Source of the DNA: LH-M37 sp032251315
Lineage (GTDB): Bacteria; Pseudomonadota; Gammaproteobacteria; SZUA-229
NCBI GenBank assembly: GCA_032251315.1
Contig: JAVVEE010000095.1
Location: forward strand, 1-7,212
Length of the DNA stretch: 7,212 nucleotides
Direction: 5' to 3'
Shown: in pieces, positions 1 to 5,296 of the stretch
How positions within the stretch are numbered: position 1 is the first letter of the stretch
How the letters are laid out: each line of letters opens with the position of its first letter
Made by a program: the position numbers and the translations under genes
The notes under the pieces: model-generated
What the model was told of the DNA's origin: nothing
The model's input: the letters and a program-made list of their open reading frames with translations, nothing else
Databases searched by the model: none

Positions 1-574
1 CGGTAATCAGCATGACCGCACCGGCATCGTTAATGCGGTCGCGCAGCGATTCTGCGGAGAAACCGCCAAATACCACCGAGTGAATTGCACCGATGCGGGC
101 GCAGGCCTGCATGGCGACAACCGCTTCAGGCGTCATCGGCATGTAGATAACCACGCGGTCGCCGTTTTTGATGCCGCGGGCTTTCAAACCATTAGCAAAC
201 CGGCAGACCTCATCGTGCAGCTGCTGGTAGGAGATATGGCGGGTATCGCCCTCTTCACCTTCAAAAATAATGGCGGTTTTATCGGCCTGCGTGGCCAGGT
301 GCCGGTCGATGCAGTTGTAGGAGACATTCAGCTCGCCATCGGTAAACCACTGGTAATGCGGCGCCCTGCTGTCGTCCAGCGTGATGCTGAAGGGCTTGTG
401 CCAGTCGAGATTCTGCCGGGCCTGATATTCCCAGAAGCCTTCGTAATTGGCTTCCGCATGTTTGTGCAGCGCTTCAAAATCAGCGGGTTTGATTCGAGCC
501 CTGGCGACAAATTCTTCGCTGGGTGGAAATTGACGGTTTTCGACGAGAGTGGAATTAATATCGTTATCAGCCAC
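1..574 (-). CDS. acs: Acetyl-coenzyme A synthetase, N-terminal part (runs off the window)
   Basis: Cytoplasmic enzyme that activates acetate to acetyl-CoA through an acetyl-AMP intermediate, using ATP and CoA. Only the first 191 codons are present, about 30% of the usual roughly 650 residues; the 3' end lies beyond base 1. Visible are the N-terminal acetyl-CoA synthetase region, with FWEYQ at residues 47-51 and the family signature WFTDGELN...NCIDRHL at 76-93, then the start of the AMP-binding fold with GDRVVIYMPMTPEA at 138-151 and GAIHSVVFGGFSAESL at 162-177. The catalytic ATP-binding loop and the acetylatable lysine would lie outside the window. I chose a GTG start at 574 because AGGAG lies six bases upstream and the reading frame fits the family N-terminus; the ATG at 591 is in another frame. 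The gene follows gluQ after 74 bases on the same strand and may be read from its own promoter. The identity is secure; the exact start is slightly less so. Confidence 0.95.
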   Translation of the reverse strand, partial: MADNDINSTLVENRQFPPSEEFVARARIKPADFEALHKHAEANYEGFWEYQARQNLDWHKPFSITLDDSRAPHYQWFTDGELNVSYNCIDRHLATQADKTAIIFEGEEGDTRHISYQQLHDEVCRFANGLKARGIKNGDRVVIYMPMTPEAVVAMQACARIGAIHSVVFGGFSAESLRDRINDAGAVMLIT

Positions 575-580
575 GGACAG

Positions 581-585
581 CTCCT
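581..585 (-). promoter_or_regulatory. Ribosome binding site deciding the GTG start of acs
   Basis: AGGAG on the minus strand, six bases before the GTG at 574. This spacing is optimal for GTG. The nearby ATG (591-589) lies upstream of this motif and opens a frame that does not resemble any family, so the motif supports the GTG start. Confidence 0.7.
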
Positions 586-611
586 GTGCATTATTGTTTT
601 TAGCGAATTCG

Positions 612-641
612 ATCATACACAGGCACAGGCTATGACTGCAA
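612..641 (-). promoter_or_regulatory. Candidate sigma-70 promoter for acs
   Basis: On the minus strand, TTGCAG (641-636) and TATGAT (617-612) are separated by 18 bases. The -10 matches the consensus at five of six positions and the -35 at three of six. Transcription would start near 605, giving a leader of about 30 bases before the GTG at 574. It lies in the gluQ-acs gap. The weak -35 could mean an activator is needed, but no binding site is recognised. This is inference from motif matching only. Confidence 0.35.
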
Positions 642-648
642 GCCTGTT

Positions 649-1551
649 TTAGTGAGGGTTCAGGTAGCGGTTTTCCTTCGGGATACGCTGATAATCCCAG
701 TGTTCAATGGCCCATTGCCAGAGCTGGCTCAGGCTGCTTCGGGCGAGCTCTTCAGGCGGCTTCTGGCCCAGCAATTTTAGTGCTGAATGTAAGAATAAAA
801 CCGGTTGGGAAAGATCCAGCGCAGCCGCGCCGGTGGATTTGCCGAGCTTGTGACCGTGGGTATCGACCAGCAGCGGCAGGTGCAGATAATCGGGCCGGGA
901 ATAGCCCAGCTGCTGTTGCAGGTAGATCTGCCGTGGCGTGGAATCGAGCAGGTCGACGCCGCGCACCACCTCGGTCACACCCTGTTCGGCGTCATCCACC
1001 ACCACCGCGAGCTGGTAGGCGAACAGCTTGTCCTTGCGTTTGATAATGAAGTCACCGCATTCACGGGCGAGTTGCTGCTGGTAGTGCCCCATAACCGGGT
1101 CGTCGAAGCCTATGAGCCGTTCTGCCACGCGTAGTCGCAGGGCGTGCGCTTCCCTGACGGGCAGGTGACGCCGGCGACAGCGCCCGCCATAGACCCCGGG
1201 TGGGCGATGATCCGGATTCTCTTCCGCCAACTGTTTGCGCGAGCAGGTGCAGGGATAAATCAGACCTTTTTCGGCGAGGACAGCCAGTGCCGATTCATAC
1301 AACTCAGTGCGCTGTGATTGATACACCACTTCGCCATCCCATTCAAAGCCGAAGCCCTCCAGTGCGCTGAGCAGGGCATCCGCCGCACCGGGTACGCGCC
1401 GGGTGGTGTCGACATCCTCAATGCGCAGCAGCCATTCGCCGTGCCGGCTTCTGGCCTGAAGATAACTGCCCACAGCGGCCAGCAGGGTGCCGAAATGCAG
1501 CTCACCGGTGGGTGAGGGGGCGAAACGGCCACGGTAAGAGTGTATAGTCAT
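649..1551 (-). CDS. gluQ: Glutamyl-Q tRNA(Asp) synthetase
   Basis: A truncated paralogue of glutamyl-tRNA synthetase lacking the anticodon-binding domain. It activates glutamate and attaches it to the queuosine base at the wobble position of tRNA-Asp, not to a tRNA 3' end. The 300 residues match the family length and show a catalytic Rossmann fold only. FAPSPTGELHFGT at residues 10-22 carries the HIGH-like signature. LLRIEDVDTTR at 41-51 is the usual following motif. The zinc site typical of the family is complete: Cys101, Cys103, Tyr121 and Cys125. KLGKS at 235-239 stands for KMSKS. The ATG at 1551 places the conserved RFAPSP segment at the expected distance from the N-terminus, but no clear Shine-Dalgarno sequence precedes it. 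The gene lies 25 bases past the terminator that follows dksA, with no room for an obvious promoter, so transcription probably reads through from dksA. Full-length glutamyl-tRNA synthetase is excluded by size. Confidence 0.95.
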   Translation of the reverse strand: MTIHSYRGRFAPSPTGELHFGTLLAAVGSYLQARSRHGEWLLRIEDVDTTRRVPGAADALLSALEGFGFEWDGEVVYQSQRTELYESALAVLAEKGLIYPCTCSRKQLAEENPDHRPPGVYGGRCRRRHLPVREAHALRLRVAERLIGFDDPVMGHYQQQLARECGDFIIKRKDKLFAYQLAVVVDDAEQGVTEVVRGVDLLDSTPRQIYLQQQLGYSRPDYLHLPLLVDTHGHKLGKSTGAAALDLSQPVLFLHSALKLLGQKPPEELARSSLSQLWQWAIEHWDYQRIPKENRYLNPH

Positions 1552-1575
1552 GGGCGCTAATTATGCCGTAAAACT

Positions 1576-1607
1576 AAAAAGGCCGAAGTATCTACTCCGG
1601 CCTTTTT
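1576..1607 (-). terminator. Intrinsic terminator between dksA and gluQ
   Basis: Two 15-base arms (1607-1593 and 1590-1576, minus strand) pair at 14 positions plus one G-T wobble, enclosing a two-base centre that would open to a loop of about four. The GC core is GGCCG/CGGCC, and the hairpin ends in five T on the minus strand. Because the arms carry matching A and T tracts it could work in both directions, but no plus-strand gene approaches it. It begins 24 bases after the dksA stop codon and ends 24 bases before the gluQ start. Confidence 0.9.
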
Positions 1608-1631
1608 ATAAGCGTGAAAAATCAAGAAGGC

Positions 1632-2066
1632 TTATTTGCCCTTGATCTGTTTCTCTTTGATTTCGTCCAGGCTCTTGCAGTCGATGCACTGCGTGGCCGT
1701 AGGGCGAGCCTCAAGACGTTTCAGGCCGATTTCAACGCCACAGGTTTCACAGTAGCCGTATTCACCGCTGCTGATCAGGTCGAGGGTGTCGTCAATTTTT
1801 TTGATCAGTTTGCGATCACGGTCACGGGTGCGCAGTTCCAGGCTGAACTCTTCTTCCTGAGTTGCACGGTCGGCGGGGTCCGGGAAGTTGGCGGCTTCAT
1901 CTTTCATGTGACCAACAGTGCGGTCGACTTCGTTCATGAGCTCACGTTTCCATGCTTCCAATATTTCCGTGAAATGCTTTGCCTGCCCTTCGCTCATGTA
2001 TCCTTCGCCCTTCTTGGGCTTGTAGGGCGTAAAACCATGTTCTGTTAGAGGCGCTTGTTGAGCCAT
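1632..2066 (-). CDS. dksA: RNA polymerase-binding transcription factor DksA
   Basis: Cytoplasmic cofactor that enters the secondary channel of RNA polymerase and, with ppGpp, lowers rRNA promoter activity and raises amino acid biosynthesis promoters. The 144 residues compare with 151 in E. coli. An N-terminal segment is followed by a long coiled-coil hairpin, residues about 25-100, whose tip NFPDPADRATQEEEF (60-74) carries Asp63, Asp66 and Ala68, equivalent to E. coli Asp71, Asp74 and Ala76 that are essential for function. A four-cysteine zinc finger uses Cys106, Cys109, Cys127 and Cys130, so this is the zinc-binding type and not a cysteine-poor paralogue. The ATG at 2066 has GGAG seven bases upstream. 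A candidate promoter and a palindrome lie in the 96-base gap after xseA. gluQ follows beyond the terminator at 1576-1607, as in enteric bacteria. Confidence 0.98.
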   Translation of the reverse strand: MAQQAPLTEHGFTPYKPKKGEGYMSEGQAKHFTEILEAWKRELMNEVDRTVGHMKDEAANFPDPADRATQEEEFSLELRTRDRDRKLIKKIDDTLDLISSGEYGYCETCGVEIGLKRLEARPTATQCIDCKSLDEIKEKQIKGK

Positions 2067-2113
2067 TGAATCACTCCAAATTATCGTTTGTATAAAACTG
2101 AGCGCGACTATTT

Positions 2114-2141
2114 ATCATAGAATCGCCATGTTGCGCAACAA
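2114..2141 (-). promoter_or_regulatory. Candidate sigma-70 promoter for dksA
   Basis: On the minus strand, TTGTTG (2141-2136) and TATGAT (2119-2114) lie 16 bases apart; matches to consensus are three of six and five of six. The start would fall near 2107, giving a leader of about 40 bases before the dksA ATG, which has its own GGAG. No terminator is visible between xseA and dksA, so read-through from xseA is also possible. The -35 overlaps a perfect palindrome. Confidence 0.45.
2129..2140. promoter_or_regulatory. Perfect 12-base palindrome over the dksA -35 region
   Basis: TGTTGCGCAACA reads the same on both strands. Five of the six bases of the candidate -35 of dksA (2141-2136) lie inside it, so a dimeric regulator bound here could block that promoter. 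I do not recognise the regulator. As a hairpin it would have no proper loop, so a DNA-level operator is more likely than an RNA role. The function is inferred from position and symmetry only. Confidence 0.35.
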
Positions 2142-2162
2142 AAATCGTTGTCATCAGGAAAA

Positions 2163-3524
2163 CTAGCCGATAACTCTCCTGACCTGACTGATGATTTGTC
2201 CCTCATGCAGGCGGGTCTGGATCTCCTCGCCCACGGAAACTTCGCTGCTTCGGCTGATGGTTTTGCCCTGGCTGTTGCGGGTAATGGAATAGCCGCGCTC
2301 CAGTGTCTGCAGGGGACTGATGGCATTCAGAGTGCGGGCATTGTTTTGCAGCTGTGCCTGCCGGCGCTCCAGCAGCTGCCGGATATGATGCTCCAGATTC
2401 TGCCCCAGAATCTGCAAGCGATGCTGGTAATGGCCGATCTTATGTACGGGCGATGCGCTCAGCAGGCGTGCATGCAGATGCTGGTGACGGTTCTGCTGCT
2501 GATGCAGGCTGTAGCGCCAGGCGTAATTCAGGCGTTGCTCCAGCTCATCCAGTCTCTGGCTTAATCGCTGCACCACAGCCACCGGGTGCTGCTGTGCCAG
2601 GCGATTGCTCAGCCAGTTCAGGCTTTCGCGGTGGCGCTGTATTTTCTGTGCCATGAGCTGTTGCAGATGCAGATAGGTCCATGCCAGTGACCGTAACCAG
2701 GCGGTCTGATCCGGAGTGACCGTTTCGGCCGCTGCCGTGGGGGTGGCAGCGCGAACATCCGCGACATAATCTGCGATGGTGACATCAACCTCATGGCCGA
2801 CACCGCTGACCACGGGAATAGGGCAGGCATATACCGCACGCGCCACGCTCTCTTCGTTAAAGGCCCACATATCTTCCAGCGAGCCGCCGCCGCGAACCAG
2901 CAGCAGCACGTCACAGCTGTTCTGTTCGGCGGCCAGTTCCAGCGCTCTACAGATGGCGGGCGCGGCTGCCTCACCCTGTACAGGCACGGAATAGAGCTTC
3001 ACCGGAATGGCAGGGAAACGGCGTTTGATGACACTGAGCACGTCGTGAATGGCGGCGCCGGTGTTGGAGGTGATGACGCCAATGCATTCAGGCATCTCAG
3101 GAATGGCCTGTTTGATCTCCTCGTCGAACAGGCCTTCAGCGGCGAGTTTGGCTTTCAGTGCTTCAAACTTGCGTTGCAGCGCGCCATCCCCCGCCTCTTC
3201 CATGCGATCGACGATGAGCTGGTAGTCGCCGCGCGGCTGGTACAGGCTGACCTTTCCCCGAATCTGCACCTGCCGGCCGTTCTCCGGGCGGAAGTTCATG
3301 CTGAGTTGCCGGCTTTTGAACATGGCGCAACGCACCTGCGCCTGACTGTCTTTCAGGCTGAAATAGATGTGGCCCGATGAGGGTTGTGACAGGTTGGAGA
3401 TTTCACCCTCCACCCACACCCAGGAAAAATTCTGCTCGAGAACGGCAGCGGCCGATCGATTAAGTTCGGAGACGGAGTAGAGGGTGCGGCCGGCGGTTGT
3501 TGTGGGGGTACGATAGGGCATCAT
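2163..3524 (-). CDS. xseA: Exodeoxyribonuclease VII large subunit
   Basis: Large, catalytic subunit of exonuclease VII, which degrades single-stranded DNA from both ends in mismatch and damage repair; it works with several copies of the small subunit XseB, whose gene is not in this window. At 453 residues it is close to the 456 of E. coli. An N-terminal OB fold (about 15-110) contains VWVEGEISN (36-44) and the segment GHIYFSLKD (51-59). The catalytic domain follows, with ITSNTGAAIHD (151-161), RGGGSLED (211-218) and GVGHEVDVTIAD (241-252). Residues shown to be important in E. coli (Asp155, Arg205, His238, Asp241) all map here with a constant shift of six: Asp161, Arg211, His244, Asp247. A glutamine- and leucine-rich helical region (about 280-395) should form the coiled coil that binds XseB. 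The start is one of two adjacent ATG codons (3524 or 3521), neither with a clear Shine-Dalgarno sequence. It diverges from guaB, as in E. coli. Confidence 0.97.
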   Translation of the reverse strand: MMPYRTPTTTAGRTLYSVSELNRSAAAVLEQNFSWVWVEGEISNLSQPSSGHIYFSLKDSQAQVRCAMFKSRQLSMNFRPENGRQVQIRGKVSLYQPRGDYQLIVDRMEEAGDGALQRKFEALKAKLAAEGLFDEEIKQAIPEMPECIGVITSNTGAAIHDVLSVIKRRFPAIPVKLYSVPVQGEAAAPAICRALELAAEQNSCDVLLLVRGGGSLEDMWAFNEESVARAVYACPIPVVSGVGHEVDVTIADYVADVRAATPTAAAETVTPDQTAWLRSLAWTYLHLQQLMAQKIQRHRESLNWLSNRLAQQHPVAVVQRLSQRLDELEQRLNYAWRYSLHQQQNRHQHLHARLLSASPVHKIGHYQHRLQILGQNLEHHIRQLLERRQAQLQNNARTLNAISPLQTLERGYSITRNSQGKTISRSSEVSVGEEIQTRLHEGQIISQVRRVIG

Positions 3525-3573
3525 GCAATCAAATTGGCTTTGTCGGTTTCATGGTAGTTTAATGCATGTGTCA

Positions 3574-3601
3574 GTTATATCTCTACCAGCTGGAGTGTCG
3601 G
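3574..3601 (-). promoter_or_regulatory. Candidate promoter for xseA
   Basis: On the minus strand, CCGACA (3601-3596) and TATAAC (3579-3574) are 16 bases apart, matching consensus at four of six and five of six positions. The leader before the xseA ATG would be about 43 bases. The -35 end is 30 bases from the guaB -35, so the two promoters would point away from each other without overlapping. Support is motif matching only. Confidence 0.35.
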
Positions 3602-3631
3602 AATGTTTTTCGCGTACAGGACTTATTAGTG

Positions 3632-3660
3632 TTTACGATTAATGGCCGGAAGCCTATAAT
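3632..3660 (+). promoter_or_regulatory. Probable sigma-70 promoter of the guaBA operon
   Basis: TTTACG (3632-3637) and a perfect TATAAT (3655-3660) are separated by the optimal 17 bases. Transcription would start near 3667, leaving a leader of about 33 bases before the guaB ATG. The segment just after the -10, AACGGG (3661-3666), is fairly GC-rich. I found no PurR-like operator or CRP site that I could defend. Confidence 0.7.
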
Positions 3661-3699
3661 AACGGGTTTTACCAGACCATCACAGTTTATAGGAACACT

Positions 3700-5157
3700 A
3701 TGCGAATTATCGAGGAAGCTCTCACTTTTGACGACGTTTTACTGGTTCCTGCGCACTCGGTCGTTATGCCGAAGGACGTCAGTCTGCGCACTAAAGTCAC
3801 TCGCGATATTGAATTAAACATTCCACTGTTATCCGCTGCCATGGATACCGTAACCGAAGCCCGTCTCTCTATTGCGTTGGCTCAGGAAGGCGGCATCGGC
3901 ATCATTCACAAAAACATGAGCGCCATGGAGCAGGCGGCCGAAGTCAACCGTGTTAAGAAATATGAAAGCGGTGTGATTACCGATCCCGTTAAAGTTTCGC
4001 CTGACACCAGCGTGCGCGAAGTCATTGAATTGCGTGAGCGCTACAAGATCTCCGGCGTACCGGTAATGCAGGGTGATGATCTGGTCGGTCTGGTGACCAG
4101 CCGTGACGTGCGCTTTGAAACCAATCTGGATCAGCCGGTTTCCTCCATCATGACGCCGAAAGAAAAACTGGTGACGGTAAAAGAAGGCGCCTCCAAAGAA
4201 GAAATTCTGGAACTGCTGCACAAGCACCGCATCGAGCGTGTTCTGGTGGTGGATGATAACTTCAAGCTACGCGGCATGATTACGGTGAAGGACATACAGA
4301 AGTCCAGTGATTACCCTAATGCCTGTAAAGACGCGCAGGGCCGTTTGCGCGTGGGTGCCGCAGTCGGTACCGGCGAAGGCACCGAAGAGCGCGTTGAGCT
4401 GCTGGTCAAGGCGGGTGTGGATGTCATCATCGTCGATACCGCCCATGGTCACTCTCAGGGTGTGCTTGACCGGGTCAGCTGGGTTAAGAAAAATTTTGAC
4501 GTGCAGGTGATCGGCGGCAACATCGCCACCGGCGCAGCGGCATTGGCCCTGGTCGAAGCCGGTGCGGATGGTGTGAAAGTAGGGATTGGCCCTGGTTCGA
4601 TATGTACCACGCGTATTGTTGCCGGCGTGGGCGTGCCGCAAATTACCGCCATTAAAAACGTCGCCAAGGCACTGACAGGCACCGGCGTACCGTTGATCGC
4701 TGACGGCGGCGTCCGTTACTCCGGTGATATGTCCAAGGCCATTGCCGCCGGCGGCTATTGCATCATGGTGGGTGGCATGCTGGCGGGGACCGAAGAGGCG
4801 CCGGGTGAAGTTATTTTATATCAGGGACGTTCGTATAAAGCCTACCGTGGTATGGGTTCGCTGGCAGCGATGAAGAAAGGCTCCAGTGATCGCTATTTTC
4901 AGGACAGCTCGGAGGGCAGCGACAAACTGGTACCCGAAGGCATTGAAGGCCGTGTCGCCTATAAAGGCCCGCTCAGTGCCATCGTGCATCAGATGATTGG
5001 GGGTCTGCGTTCCAGCATGGGTTATGTGGGCTGTGCCTCGATTGACGAGATGCGTATCAAGCCGGAGTTTATCCGTATTTCAGGCGCGGGCATGTCCGAG
5101 TCGCATGTGCATGATGTGACGATCACCAAAGAAGCGCCGAATTACCGCTCTTCTTAA
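3700..5157 (+). CDS. guaB: Inosine-5'-monophosphate dehydrogenase
   Basis: Oxidises IMP to XMP with NAD+, the committed step toward GMP, in the cytoplasm as a homotetramer. The 485 residues compare with 488 in E. coli. The barrel begins at residue 1 with EALTFDDVLLVPAHS (6-20). A tandem CBS pair, the regulatory insert that binds adenine and guanine nucleotides in this family, spans about 91-205. The NAD-side motif VDTAHGHS is at 245-252. The catalytic loop GPGSICTTR (297-305) gives the nucleophile Cys302, equivalent to E. coli Cys305, and the flap YRGMGSLAAMKKGSSDRYF (382-400) carries the Arg398-Tyr399 pair. The IMP phosphate site reads MVGG at 356-359, where E. coli has MVGS, a change that I expect to be tolerated. 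The ATG at 3700 has AGGAA (3691-3695) just upstream. It is the first gene of an operon with guaA, but the gap contains a large hairpin repeat. Confidence 0.98.
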   Translation: MRIIEEALTFDDVLLVPAHSVVMPKDVSLRTKVTRDIELNIPLLSAAMDTVTEARLSIALAQEGGIGIIHKNMSAMEQAAEVNRVKKYESGVITDPVKVSPDTSVREVIELRERYKISGVPVMQGDDLVGLVTSRDVRFETNLDQPVSSIMTPKEKLVTVKEGASKEEILELLHKHRIERVLVVDDNFKLRGMITVKDIQKSSDYPNACKDAQGRLRVGAAVGTGEGTEERVELLVKAGVDVIIVDTAHGHSQGVLDRVSWVKKNFDVQVIGGNIATGAAALALVEAGADGVKVGIGPGSICTTRIVAGVGVPQITAIKNVAKALTGTGVPLIADGGVRYSGDMSKAIAAGGYCIMVGGMLAGTEEAPGEVILYQGRSYKAYRGMGSLAAMKKGSSDRYFQDSSEGSDKLVPEGIEGRVAYKGPLSAIVHQMIGGLRSSMGYVGCASIDEMRIKPEFIRISGAGMSESHVHDVTITKEAPNYRSS

Positions 5158-5164
5158 CAGGTTA

Positions 5165-5260
5165 ACCGCAGAGGCGCGGAGACGCAGAGAAAAAACATTT
5201 TTGTAATGCGCCGCAGGCGCGTCACAAAAATAAGCCTCCGCGTCTCTGCGCCTCCGCGGT
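5165..5260. repeat. Imperfect hairpin repeat in the guaB-guaA gap
   Basis: Two sets of inverted arms lie one inside the other. The outer arms, 25 bases each (5165-5189 and 5236-5260), match at 22 positions; all three differences are A/G transitions. The inner arms, 16 bases each (5197-5212 and 5216-5231), match at 14 positions around the loop GCA. Short A-rich joints connect the sets, so nearly the whole element can fold as one long stem. Neither side is followed by a T tract, so it is not a classical intrinsic terminator. No coding potential is seen. The outer-arm word GAGGCGCGGAGACGCAGAG resembles, from memory, an intergenic repeat scattered through many unrelated bacterial genomes. It makes up most of the 139-base gap, and a guaBA transcript would have to include it. 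Confidence 0.85.
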
Positions 5261-5296
5261 AAAAATTAGCTTTTAAATAACTATAAACTCACCACT

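Noticed and set aside
328..591. 87-codon minus-strand frame starting with ATG just upstream of acs
   Set aside because: It overlaps acs in another frame; its ATG lies upstream of the AGGAG that serves the GTG, and its translation is not protein-like.
625..650. Seven-base stem ACAGGCT/AGCCTGT followed by TTTT as a terminator of gluQ
   Set aside because: The T tract follows the stem on the plus strand, whereas gluQ is read on the minus strand; on that strand no T tract follows.
80..652. 190-codon plus-strand open frame
   Set aside because: It lies antisense over the acs coding sequence and its protein has no recognisable family; it is a mirror of biased codon use.
1614..2048. 144-codon plus-strand frame
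   Set aside because: Antisense to dksA over almost its whole length. dksA has all zinc and coiled-coil tip residues, so the plus-strand frame is a shadow.
3566..3817. 83-codon plus-strand frame overlapping the guaB start
   Set aside because: It runs through the guaB promoter and into guaB in another frame, without a ribosome binding site or recognisable sequence.
5282..5287. TATAAA as a -10 for a separate guaA promoter
   Set aside because: The correctly spaced -35 position reads GTAAAA, and the start would fall almost on the guaA ATG.
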